From assembly GCA_937901865.1 (NCBI GenBank), contig CALDID010000088.1, positions 1 through 60,041 of the forward strand: 60,041 nucleotides of DNA, given 5' to 3'. This stretch comes from an uncultured Treponema sp. GTDB taxonomy: Bacteria > Spirochaetota > Spirochaetia > Treponematales > Treponemataceae. Position numbers and translations under genes: made by a program. Of the stretch, positions 32,697 through 41,170 are shown in pieces. The notes under the pieces were generated by a model that saw only the letters and a program-made list of their open reading frames with translations, had not been told where the DNA came from and searched no databases. Positions within the stretch are counted from its first letter, which is position 1. The number at the start of each line of letters is the position of its first letter.

Positions 32697-33986
32697 CTGT
32701 AGCATAATCGTCGCGTATGTGGGGTCGAATTGATTCCCCATACCGCGTTCTATTTCTGCTATAACTATATCTTTGGGCAAAGGATTTCTGTAGCTTCTTT
32801 TGCTCGTCATTGCGTCGTATGTGTCAGCCACCGCGATGATTCGTGCAATTTCAGGGATTTCTTCTCCTCGTAGCTTTTCTGGATAGCCTGTGCCGTCATA
32901 TCGTTCGTGATGATAGTGTGCGCCGAGAGATATATAAGGAGATTGACTGATATTTAAAAGTATTTTGCTACCTATCGTTGTATGAGATTTTATTATTGCA
33001 TATTCTTCGTCTGTTAGCTTTTCTGTTTTGTTTATAATACTATCAGGAATACCGATTTTTCCCACATCATGCAATAAAGCTGCAAAATAGATTTCTCTAC
33101 ATTCCTTTTCGCTTTTTCCTGCAGCAATGGCGATTTGTTTTGCAATTTCTGCCACTCGAGTAGAATGTCCGTGCGTATATTTATCTTTTGCGTCTATGGC
33201 ACTTGTAAGGGCTTCTGCCGTTTGGGAGAACATAATATTCATGTGCTCTTTATCTTTTTTCAATAGCTCAATTTCTCTTTTTGAGGCGTTTTCAATTTTC
33301 TTGTTCATATCGAATATGACAAAAATATACAATAAAACTGTTGCGAAAACTAAACTCATATTAGTCAGCGACAATCCATAAGCAAAAAATTGAAATATCG
33401 TTGCAATGATTGGAAATACCGTAAAGAGTATCATAGAGAAAAAGACGCTTGGGCTTAATCGTTTTCGGTAATTGATAACGACAGAGGCTTGCAAAATCAT
33501 TATTGGAAATGGCATTGCATAGCAAACTAAAAATCCCATTCCTCTTTGATAGCGATTTTCTGAATCAAAGGTGTAGTAAAACCCCGTAAATTGCGATAAG
33601 ATGAGCAACACTATCCCGACGTAAACGAGGACGAGAGATATATGAAGCCGATGTGGCACTTTCTTTAAACCAAATTCGCTTTTTGAAATATCTATAAGAT
33701 ACAAATCATAAGCAAAAAGTAAAAAAAGGGAAAAGAAAAATACTGAGAAATTGCAAACGCGCACCATATAGTAGCCCATAAGGCTTAAATTCCCTCGGTA
33801 GAGATATGCAAAGCGGTCTGCTGTCAAAAGAATTGCTGCTCCTAGCTCCATCAAAAACAGTGCGACACGTCGTTTTTTGGGCATAGAACTAGTAAAGATA
33901 ACAAGTATAGTGATAATAACATCTGCCCCTGTCATTGCAAGCATAAAATTTAATTGATGGGCGCGCAAAAAATCCATGACTGTCAT
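32685..33986 (-). CDS. HD-GYP domain protein with N-terminal membrane sensor
   Basis: 433 residues. About seven membrane helices occupy residues 1-215, resembling MASE/7TM-type sensor domains. A short coiled linker and an HD-GYP domain follow: HSTRVAEIAKQIA, LLHDVGKIGIPDSI and AHYHHERYDGTGYP, then ADTYDAMTS. Both the HD metal ligands and the GYP motif are intact, so cyclic-di-GMP phosphodiesterase activity is expected. The signal sensed by the membrane part is unknown. A 14-codon upstream frame with its own ribosome site precedes it. Confidence 0.92.
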   Translation of the reverse strand: MTVMDFLRAHQLNFMLAMTGADVIITILVIFTSSMPKKRRVALFLMELGAAILLTADRFAYLYRGNLSLMGYYMVRVCNFSVFFFSLFLLFAYDLYLIDISKSEFGLKKVPHRLHISLVLVYVGIVLLILSQFTGFYYTFDSENRYQRGMGFLVCYAMPFPIMILQASVVINYRKRLSPSVFFSMILFTVFPIIATIFQFFAYGLSLTNMSLVFATVLLYIFVIFDMNKKIENASKREIELLKKDKEHMNIMFSQTAEALTSAIDAKDKYTHGHSTRVAEIAKQIAIAAGKSEKECREIYFAALLHDVGKIGIPDSIINKTEKLTDEEYAIIKSHTTIGSKILLNISQSPYISLGAHYHHERYDGTGYPEKLRGEEIPEIARIIAVADTYDAMTSKRSYRNPLPKDIVIAEIERGMGNQFDPTYATIMLQLIK

Positions 33987-33993
33987 ACTTTTT

Positions 33994-34038
33994 TTACAGA
34001 TTATCAGTCGTTAAAACAACTTTGTCATTAAACTTCAT
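33994..34038 (-). CDS. Candidate 14-residue leader peptide upstream of the HD-GYP gene
   Basis: On the minus strand an ATG, 5 nt after an agagg site, opens a frame MKFNDKVVLTTDNL that stops 7 nt before the HD-GYP ATG. The HD-GYP gene has only an A-rich stretch before its start, so translational coupling is possible. Too short to support by composition. Confidence 0.35.
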   Translation of the reverse strand: MKFNDKVVLTTDNL

Positions 34039-34139
34039 AAAATCCTCTCATAAAAACTTTATGTGCGAATAATAATAACTTTTTTCTTTAGTTTGTGCAA
34101 TTATAAAATTACTTTCTATTTTTGACTGATAAAGATTCT

Positions 34140-35351
34140 CTAAAAATTGTATTCGTATAAAGAGAGCGGATTTAATCTTTCATCTTCAAGCTCTAAATCG
34201 TAATCTCCTACGAACTTGAAGCCTGATTCTTCATATATGCGTTTTGCACTCATATTATTTGGAACAACATCTAATCGAATTGCCTTAAAGCCTTTTGCTT
34301 TTGCCTCCTCTTTGCAAAACTCGACGATTTTTTTGCCGAGTTTTCTTCCGTGTGCCTCAGGAGCGACTGCAAGCGCGTGAATGAGTGCATATTCTCCCTC
34401 TTGCAAAGAGAGTGTCCAAGCTGCCTTTTCACATTTCCCGATAGGGTGATTATCTAAGATGAATGCAGCAACGATTTTCTCTCCATTTTTCCATTCATCA
34501 ACACAAACATAAAGAGAATTGTCTTTTGCCGCCTCTTTTGCAGTTTGCAGGCTTGGATATTTGCCATATTCCCACAGAGGAAAGTTTTTTCCCTCGGAAT
34601 CTAACCTTTTGACCACTCTGTCAAAAAAAGAGCCAACCGCATGTATTTCCTCTTCTTTGCAAAGGCGTATTTCACCTTTTTTATGCGCGTTTCTTGGTGT
34701 TACGCTTGCATTTGCCCGTGATATGCTTTTTGACACAACTCGATAGTACAGCGAGAAAACATCAGGTTTCATATCTGCCATTATGCGAAGATACGGGAGC
34801 AATTTTATATTGATGACAGCTATTAATTGCTTTTTTAGCTCTGTTGCATTTGGCTTGTCTTTGAGCAATGCGCTTTGCTCTTCAATTTCTTTGTGTAATC
34901 TCTTTACTTTATTGTGCGCAATAAAGACTCTTTCCATCGTCTCTCTCATACCCATAAGAGAATCGATTTCGTCTTCAAAGTCAGTTATTAAAGAGCGGAA
35001 ACATTCTATTTTGTCCCCCTCTTCCTGTATACTCTTTTCATAGATACTCTTTAAGACTCCGCCAGCTTTGCTCAAAGGTTCAAGGGCATTTGCCTCGTAT
35101 CCATCAATTACCCTTCTCAACTTTGACCACGAAAGAGAAAGAGTCTTTTTTGCCTCAGAAAGAAGAGCGGGTGTTTCTTTATCTTTTGTCGAAACTTCAA
35201 GAGCCTTTTTATACAGTTCTTTTAATTCTTCAAAAACGACTTTTGCAGTTTCATCATCTTTTATGCCTTCAAAACTTTCATACGCTTCGTCTAACTCTTC
35301 GCATAAAGTCAACATATCTGCGATTTTCAAATTAAAAAAAATAGTATTCAT
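34140..35351 (-). CDS. GNAT-family acetyltransferase with long helical N-terminal region
   Basis: 403 residues. The first ~240 residues are charged and helical (possible coiled coil, e.g. LKELYKKALEVSTKDKE). The C-terminal ~160 residues form a GNAT domain: VAAFILDN, then ALIHALAVAPEAHGRKLGKK, where the last part is the acetyl-CoA pyrophosphate loop, and NNMSAKRIYEESGFKF. It would move an acetyl group from acetyl-CoA to an unknown amine. An aaggga site precedes ATG 35351. It lies 24 nt after the cyclase gene on the same strand, so co-transcription is likely. Confidence 0.78.
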   Translation of the reverse strand: MNTIFFNLKIADMLTLCEELDEAYESFEGIKDDETAKVVFEELKELYKKALEVSTKDKETPALLSEAKKTLSLSWSKLRRVIDGYEANALEPLSKAGGVLKSIYEKSIQEEGDKIECFRSLITDFEDEIDSLMGMRETMERVFIAHNKVKRLHKEIEEQSALLKDKPNATELKKQLIAVINIKLLPYLRIMADMKPDVFSLYYRVVSKSISRANASVTPRNAHKKGEIRLCKEEEIHAVGSFFDRVVKRLDSEGKNFPLWEYGKYPSLQTAKEAAKDNSLYVCVDEWKNGEKIVAAFILDNHPIGKCEKAAWTLSLQEGEYALIHALAVAPEAHGRKLGKKIVEFCKEEAKAKGFKAIRLDVVPNNMSAKRIYEESGFKFVGDYDLELEDERLNPLSLYEYNF

Positions 35352-35375
35352 CTTTTTTCCCTTAATACAAATCCT

Positions 35376-38300
35376 TTATTTCGTTTTCATAGTAAATACG
35401 CCGTCCCACACTTGCGGTAAACCTTCTGCTAAAAATGCTTTACAGCGGCTCATAAAATATTCACTACTCTTATCATCAGGATAGAGTTCTGCTGCTTGTT
35501 TGTAAAAGCTGTATGCTTTTTTAAGGTCGTTAGGGTCTTTTGCTTTATCTGGCGTATCACTTCCCTTCATATACCATTCCATACCTTGATTAAATATCTC
35601 GGTTGCTTTTACTTGTTTTGCAGACAATTCATTTTTCAGCCCTATGATATTGTATATGCGAACAGGCTTTTTCACGTTGATAACTCTCACGGCATCGAAT
35701 GCACGCGCTACAAGTTTTCCTTTATTCTCTCCGCTGTCAGCTTCTTTCCAAGTGCTTTCACTCACCATAATCCAAGAACCGTAAACTTTATTTGTTCCCT
35801 CAAGGCGAGAAGCTAGGTTTACATTGTTGCCCATGATTGTATAGTTAAGTTTCTTGTCAGTTCCCATATTGCCAACGACCATACTTCCTGTATTTAAGCC
35901 GACGCGAGAATGTAAGAAAAACGGTCGCCCCGTGTCCACTCCGTTTTCTTTTATTGTCGGTAAAAGATGTGCATTCTCTTCGTTGTATTTTGCTTCTGCT
36001 TGGAGCATTCTAATGCCTGCAACACACGCATTAAAGGCATTATTTTTATCAGGAATAGGTGCGCCAAAAAAAGAAACGATTTCATCTCCTACATATTTAT
36101 CGATTGTGCCGCCAGAATCCATAATAGCATCACTCAATACTCCTAAATAATCGTTGAGTACTGCAACAAGTCTTTCTGCGCCTCTTGAAGCTCCTAAAGC
36201 CGCGACTTCTTCTGCGCTCATTTGCTCTTCTTCAGGCAGCTCCGCATTTTCTTTTTTCGTTCGTTCTAGCTCTTCATTATTTATCGTTTCTGTGAAACCT
36301 GAAAAAGTTGCAACATCACTGAATAGCGCGGTTAGATTTTCGCTTTTTCCGCCAAGTTTAGCGACTGAAGGATTTTTGATGATTTGGTCAACAACCGCAG
36401 GGGCGACATACGCCCCAAACGTTGTTTGCAAAAACTTTTTATCATTTTCGACAGATAAGAAGTTATAAATTAGTTCACTTAAATAAAGAAGTCCGCAATA
36501 GAAAAAAGGTGTTACAATCGGCACATATATATTGAAAAATACCATTAAGCAAAAGCCAATAACAGTAGGCGTAATTGCATAAATAAGCCCTAAATTGTTT
36601 CTCTCCACTGGTGAGTGCGAATGAGAAACAATAGAAATGATGACCGAAAGGGAAAACGCAAGAGCAAAGAGCGCAGAAAGCCCGTGCCATTCTTTTGCAG
36701 GACGAATAAAGTCTTGCTGCAAAATCGTATTTGCGACATTTATATGTGTTCCCAAATTTGCATACGTTTTGTCAAATGGCATTACGCCAAAATCGGTAGA
36801 CGCACTTGCCGTGAAACCAATAAAGCAAATCGAGTTTTCATATATCTGTTTCATCTCTTCAAAATCTCTCTTGAATTGTGCATACTCACTTTCAAGTGCA
36901 TCAAAGACGTGTGTAAGCCTCTCTTTCCATTCGTTTATATAATCAGTATTTGTACCGTCATTATATAAATCGAGCATTTTCAATATGTCTTCAAGATACT
37001 TTTTTTCTATATAAGATTCCACATACCCAAAATATTCTTGTTTTTCTAAGAAATAGGCAGATATATCATTTTCAGTTGTTGCATTTTGGTCTATAGGAGT
37101 GCCAGAAATGCTCAATGCGCTTGTTTTGTCTAACAAATTTGCTCTGCGCCTTTTTAGATATTCTGCATATTGTAATATCGAGTTTGCTTCTGTATAATAC
37201 TCCATATCTCCGCCATTTTCGTCAGGGATACGAAGCCCTGATAATACTGAAAACGCAGAAGCTATATTTTTTTCCATTTGGTCTAATTTATAAAGAAACT
37301 GAATAGATTCGTGTTTCCCCTTAAAGCTGTCTTTATAAACGCTGTGATACCAATTTATTAGCATACGTCCATGCTTATCAAGTGGGATTTTTATATCGCC
37401 TTTTTTGTCAGATAAAGTTCCGTCAGTATTTGGAATATATGCGTTCTTTAGTGTAAGTGATGATTTTTCTCTTTCTATACTTTCTGCTCCCAAATACTCA
37501 CATATTGGAGCAAATGCTAATTGCGCTATGTATCTACCGTCTTTTTCGGCTAAGAGTTCAATTCTTCTTCTTGAGCCATCTGCATCGATGAATGCGTTTG
37601 TAAATCCTGCGCCGTGAGCTCTTTGCATAAGAATGTCTATTGTTGAGGTAAAGCCTTCTTTTGAAGCGTCGCTACCTGTTTCAATTTCTTCTTGAAGTGT
37701 TGCAAGATTTCCTTTTCGCACAAGATGTAATGGGTCTTTTACAAAAGTATCATCTAATAAAAATCGAGAAGTAACGTACGCAATTTCTTCGTTTGTTCTC
37801 TCTATTCCCATATCTCTTATATTTATCGTGAGCCAAGAGTTTCCAAAAAAAGCCAAGCACTTTGCAAAGTAATCATCATTATCGCGTATGAGTTGGTCTG
37901 CTGCGTTTTGCATAGTTGCTATAGAAGGCTTTATATACTCTTCAATCATCATATTTGATAAATCTGGCAGTTCTTTTGGAGAATAGTAGCCGTTTGCTAC
38001 TGCATTGCTCATTTCTGTTACGACATCGCTTATTGATTGAGCTTCGTGAGTGAAAATTTCGTTTCGTTTCTTTTCCGCTTCACTGTTTATCGACTTTGAG
38101 GACGGGGATATGTATTCAATATCGAATACCGCCTTTGAAACGCCAAGCTCTTTCATTCTAAAAAGTGCATCGCCTAAAATATCTCGAGTCCAAGGCCAAT
38201 CTCCGATTTCACTAATAGATTCATTGTCAATTTCAATGAAAAGTAAATTATTTGCACTCTTTATGTTTTTTCTGCAGTGCAACATAAAGTCATACGCTTT

Positions 38301-38420
38301 GCTTTCTAGCTTTGAAAATATCCTTAAAGGACAGCAAAATGCAATTATGATAGTTACACAGAGAATTAAGATATAATCTATATATTTTACTAATCGTTCC
38401 TTTAGATTTGATGTACCCAT
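35376..38420 (-). CDS. CHASE2-domain adenylate cyclase
   Basis: 1014 residues. One N-terminal membrane helix is followed by a long periplasmic CHASE2 domain (about 40-580, including SVSKAVFDIEYISPS) and three membrane helices (about 590-665). A class III cyclase domain (about 700-900) has metal Asp in LFSDVATFSG and adenine-selecting Lys in DKYVGDEI, then NYTIMGNNVNLASRLEG. A ~40-residue charged insertion (NEELERTKKENAELPEEEQM...) lies after the first metal motif. The C-terminal TPR-like tail ends QVWDGVFTMKTK. The -10 TATAAT lies 7 nt before the ATG. It is divergent from the FecR/OMP operon. Confidence 0.92.
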   Translation of the reverse strand: MGTSNLKERLVKYIDYILILCVTIIIAFCCPLRIFSKLESKAYDFMLHCRKNIKSANNLLFIEIDNESISEIGDWPWTRDILGDALFRMKELGVSKAVFDIEYISPSSKSINSEAEKKRNEIFTHEAQSISDVVTEMSNAVANGYYSPKELPDLSNMMIEEYIKPSIATMQNAADQLIRDNDDYFAKCLAFFGNSWLTINIRDMGIERTNEEIAYVTSRFLLDDTFVKDPLHLVRKGNLATLQEEIETGSDASKEGFTSTIDILMQRAHGAGFTNAFIDADGSRRRIELLAEKDGRYIAQLAFAPICEYLGAESIEREKSSLTLKNAYIPNTDGTLSDKKGDIKIPLDKHGRMLINWYHSVYKDSFKGKHESIQFLYKLDQMEKNIASAFSVLSGLRIPDENGGDMEYYTEANSILQYAEYLKRRRANLLDKTSALSISGTPIDQNATTENDISAYFLEKQEYFGYVESYIEKKYLEDILKMLDLYNDGTNTDYINEWKERLTHVFDALESEYAQFKRDFEEMKQIYENSICFIGFTASASTDFGVMPFDKTYANLGTHINVANTILQQDFIRPAKEWHGLSALFALAFSLSVIISIVSHSHSPVERNNLGLIYAITPTVIGFCLMVFFNIYVPIVTPFFYCGLLYLSELIYNFLSVENDKKFLQTTFGAYVAPAVVDQIIKNPSVAKLGGKSENLTALFSDVATFSGFTETINNEELERTKKENAELPEEEQMSAEEVAALGASRGAERLVAVLNDYLGVLSDAIMDSGGTIDKYVGDEIVSFFGAPIPDKNNAFNACVAGIRMLQAEAKYNEENAHLLPTIKENGVDTGRPFFLHSRVGLNTGSMVVGNMGTDKKLNYTIMGNNVNLASRLEGTNKVYGSWIMVSESTWKEADSGENKGKLVARAFDAVRVINVKKPVRIYNIIGLKNELSAKQVKATEIFNQGMEWYMKGSDTPDKAKDPNDLKKAYSFYKQAAELYPDDKSSEYFMSRCKAFLAEGLPQVWDGVFTMKTK

Positions 38421-38427
38421 GACAAAT

Positions 38428-38433
38428 ATTATA
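38428..38433 (-). promoter_or_regulatory. -10 hexamer of the CHASE2 cyclase gene, leaderless type
   Basis: On the minus strand consensus TATAAT is followed by atttgtc and the ATG. The -35 region is poor. A second TATAAT at 38440-38445 on the plus strand probably serves the divergent operon. Confidence 0.6.
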
Positions 38434-38472
38434 ACGCAGGTTATAATTATAAACAGCAGAGAGGTACTCTTT

Positions 38473-38919
38473 ATGAAACGAATTTTATTGTTTTTCGTAT
38501 TTGCGTTTGTTGCACTAACAGTTGTAAGTGCGCAAAGTGCAAGAATTGTTACGGATATTATTGAAAGTGAGCATATCTCATATTCTCAAGCAGCGTATTT
38601 GTGCGCATTGCAAAGTGAAATTGCAAGCGAAGATATAAGCCTTGAAGATGTACATAGCAAGATACAAAATGAGTTCTATGGAAGCGAAAGATACCGTGCT
38701 ACTGATGAACTTAACTATTCTAATGCAGCGTATCTTTTGGCAAAAACATATAATGTGAAAAAAAGCCTTTTATACATTATTGTTCCAAGTCCTCGCTATG
38801 CATTTAAAATGCTTCAGTCAGAAGGTATTATTGATGTAAGTAAAGACCCGTTACAAAAGGTTTCTGGTCATGATTTTTTGTTTATGTTTAGTAATTGTAT
38901 GGATAAATACGGAGAGTAA
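38473..38919 (+). CDS. Small secreted protein of unknown function
   Basis: 148 residues from ATG 38473 with agagagg upstream. The signal peptide MKRILLFFVFAFVALTVVSA is followed by a helical domain with two similar segments (ISYSQAAYLCALQSEI and LNYSNAAYLLAKTYNV), suggesting an internal duplication. I know no named family. It is the first gene of an operon with the outer-membrane protein and FecR-domain protein and is divergent from the CHASE2 cyclase. Confidence 0.72.
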   Translation: MKRILLFFVFAFVALTVVSAQSARIVTDIIESEHISYSQAAYLCALQSEIASEDISLEDVHSKIQNEFYGSERYRATDELNYSNAAYLLAKTYNVKKSLLYIIVPSPRYAFKMLQSEGIIDVSKDPLQKVSGHDFLFMFSNCMDKYGE

Positions 38920-38921
38920 AA

Positions 38922-40139
38922 ATGAATTTTCTTATAAAAACATCTTTTATAGTTGCTTCAATCGCCTTTTCTAGTCTTCCCCTAATGGCATTTGACTTTG
39001 GTGTCATTTTTGACGGCACAGACAAAGCGTATACGAACGATGTTTCTGATATTTCAGGTTCTGAAGACTGGGAAAATGAGCTAATAGGTACTGTTACCGC
39101 TAATGCGAAAGGTAATCTTACAGCTTCTGGAACACAGCGTATTTCTGCTGAAGGTAATTTTGTCTATAAATATACTAATGATTCTGAAGGGGAAAGTGAA
39201 AATCTAAAGACTGCTGATTTAACCCTTCTCAAATACACTGGTGTATTTGCAACAGGAAGTGCAAAAAGCATAGTTTCTTTCGGCCGCTTTTTTGTGGGAG
39301 ATGTTACTAGTGTGGTACTTTCACAAGTGAATGACGGTTTAATGTATCAGTATCTTTCAGACAAGATAAATGCAAGCGTTTACGGCGGCTGGACAGGTTT
39401 GACAAATGCACATAACACGACGGTACTTGACGGAGAAGAAAGCGATTTTTTCTTAGACACAGATAGTGTATACTATTGTAATACCTCTTATGCGCTTTGT
39501 TCCGCAAGCGTTAGTTTTCCGTATATTCTTTTTAATCAAACTATCACTCTTGAAGGAATTGGCTTAATTGGCACGAATGGAATTAACAGCGACAATGGTG
39601 GCGATTGGAGAATATATGGCACTTTTGCTTTAAATGGTCCTCTTGCCTCTTGTTTATTCTATAAGCTCTATACTTGTTTCTCTAAAGAAAAAGATAGTGA
39701 CCTTTCAAATCTTTCTTCGCTCTATTTTGATTATTACACCTCGTGGAAAGACCTTTCATTTTCTCTTGGCGGAGTGTATGCAAGCGGAAAAACAGGTTCT
39801 TTCTCTTCTTTTAAAGGTATCACAAGTCAAACTGCTTTCAATTCATTTGGTGATGTGCAGTATTCTGGCATAATAAAATCGGGATTGAGTGCTTCTATTA
39901 AGCCATTTACAAACTTATTCATCAAACTTGGAAGTGATGTTGTGTTAAAGTATGACGAAAAAGGCATTGAGCGTGATGAAAATCAAGAGCTAAAATATCA
40001 CGGCACACAAGTCTATGCTTCTATGGCTTATCAAGTGTTTACTGATGTAAAAGCAGCTTTGAGCGTCAGCGATTATTTTGCAAAAGATGAAGGAAATAAT
40101 AAGCTCTTAGGCACTGTTAGCTTGACTTTTGCTCTATAG
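38922..40139 (+). CDS. Probable outer-membrane beta-barrel protein
   Basis: 405 residues. The signal peptide MNFLIKTSFIVASIAFSSLP is followed by alternating-strand sequence with many Ser, Tyr and Thr residues and a terminal Phe-Ala-Leu (TVSLTFAL), typical of a barrel. The gene starts 2 nt after the previous stop, with ggagag overlapping. Together with the FecR-domain gene 33 nt downstream it forms an envelope operon next to a CHASE2 cyclase. The transported substrate is unknown. Confidence 0.72.
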   Translation: MNFLIKTSFIVASIAFSSLPLMAFDFGVIFDGTDKAYTNDVSDISGSEDWENELIGTVTANAKGNLTASGTQRISAEGNFVYKYTNDSEGESENLKTADLTLLKYTGVFATGSAKSIVSFGRFFVGDVTSVVLSQVNDGLMYQYLSDKINASVYGGWTGLTNAHNTTVLDGEESDFFLDTDSVYYCNTSYALCSASVSFPYILFNQTITLEGIGLIGTNGINSDNGGDWRIYGTFALNGPLASCLFYKLYTCFSKEKDSDLSNLSSLYFDYYTSWKDLSFSLGGVYASGKTGSFSSFKGITSQTAFNSFGDVQYSGIIKSGLSASIKPFTNLFIKLGSDVVLKYDEKGIERDENQELKYHGTQVYASMAYQVFTDVKAALSVSDYFAKDEGNNKLLGTVSLTFAL

Positions 40140-40172
40140 AACAAGAAAATAAGTTTATCGGGGGGAATTCTT

Positions 40173-41003
40173 ATGAAACGATTTCTATTTTTGATAGGTG
40201 CATTTTTTGTGTTGTCAATTACTCTTTCTGCACAAGAAGCACAGGTTATGGCAGTTTCTGGCAAAGCTGAAGTGCAAAAAGGAGAAGAGTGGGTGGCTTT
40301 GGCTGTTGGTGATAAGGTGGGAAAAGGAAGCGTTATCTCGACAGGCTTTAAGAGCGAGTTACTCTTACGAATAAACTCATCGAATATAACAATGGGGTCT
40401 TTAACGCGACTAACTATAGAACAGTTACTTCAAAACAATTCTGCAAATAAGACATCTCTTTTTATTGATTCTGGCAAAGTAAATGTTGAAGTGAACAAAA
40501 CAAGTGGAAAACGAGAGGATTTTAAAGTGAGCTCTCCTATTGCAACGGCATCTGTTCGTGGAACGTCTTTTACTCTTTTTGCAAATGGTCGGCTTGATAC
40601 TCATACAGGGCTTGTTTCAAAAGGAAAGAGAGCTTCTTCTAAAGCAAGTGTTTCAAGCGAAGAAGATGATGAAGCATTTATGAGTCAAGAAGAAAGCGAG
40701 GTAACAGAAGCAAAGGCTAGTGTGTTCTCTGCAACATTTGCTGAAGGTGGCACACCTGTTTTTGCGGGTCAATCATCTACCACAGATACGTTTACTGGTC
40801 AAAACATCTCTGCACAAGTTGCTGCTGCTCAAAATGCAACGATTGCTTCTAGCTCTACCACAAGTCTTGCAAGTCAAGAAAGTGTTTCAACAGCTCCTTC
40901 AGCTGCTTCTAGCTCAAGCGGAGATATAACGACAATCGATAGCACACCTATTTCTGCTCCGAAGCCAGCAAGTCTTGCTGTAACAATCACCTTTCCAAAC
41001 TAA
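40173..41003 (+). CDS. FecR-domain secreted protein
   Basis: 276 residues. The signal peptide ends near ITLSAQ. A FecR domain at about 25-130 has GKAEVQKGEEWVALAVGDKV, then KGSVISTGFKSELLLRIN and the terminal ATASVRGTSFTLF. The last ~120 residues are low-complexity Ser/Ala/Thr-rich, possibly an extended periplasmic linker. Start ATG 40173 has cgggggga upstream. FecR domains usually relay envelope signals. The neighbourhood with an outer-membrane protein and a CHASE2 cyclase suggests signalling across the envelope to cAMP. A MITE-like element follows the stop. Confidence 0.85.
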   Translation: MKRFLFLIGAFFVLSITLSAQEAQVMAVSGKAEVQKGEEWVALAVGDKVGKGSVISTGFKSELLLRINSSNITMGSLTRLTIEQLLQNNSANKTSLFIDSGKVNVEVNKTSGKREDFKVSSPIATASVRGTSFTLFANGRLDTHTGLVSKGKRASSKASVSSEEDDEAFMSQEESEVTEAKASVFSATFAEGGTPVFAGQSSTTDTFTGQNISAQVAAAQNATIASSSTTSLASQESVSTAPSAASSSSGDITTIDSTPISAPKPASLAVTITFPN

Positions 41004-41007
41004 ATAA

Positions 41008-41141
41008 TATACCTGTTCGGAAACAGTATGTCATTGCCGTACTTGATACGGCAATCTATTGCAATATAGGCGTTTTGAGAAAGAGGCTGTGCTTCAGATT
41101 ATCGGGTCGAGCCCGATAATGACAATTATCAAACAGGTCTA
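41008..41141. mobile_element. MITE-like element, copy 1
   Basis: The terminal inverted repeats are TATACCTGTTCGG at the left and CAGGTCTA at the right, flanked by TA. Two internal hairpins, ATTGCCGTA/TACGGCAAT and ATTATCGGG/CCCGATAAT, match those of copy 2 (55816-55929) in reverse orientation. This copy carries about 25 extra internal bases (gttttgagaaagaggctgtg...). It contains no coding capacity and lies between convergent genes. Confidence 0.8.
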
Positions 41142-41170
41142 ATGTTTATAGAAACAATCTATGAAAAAGT

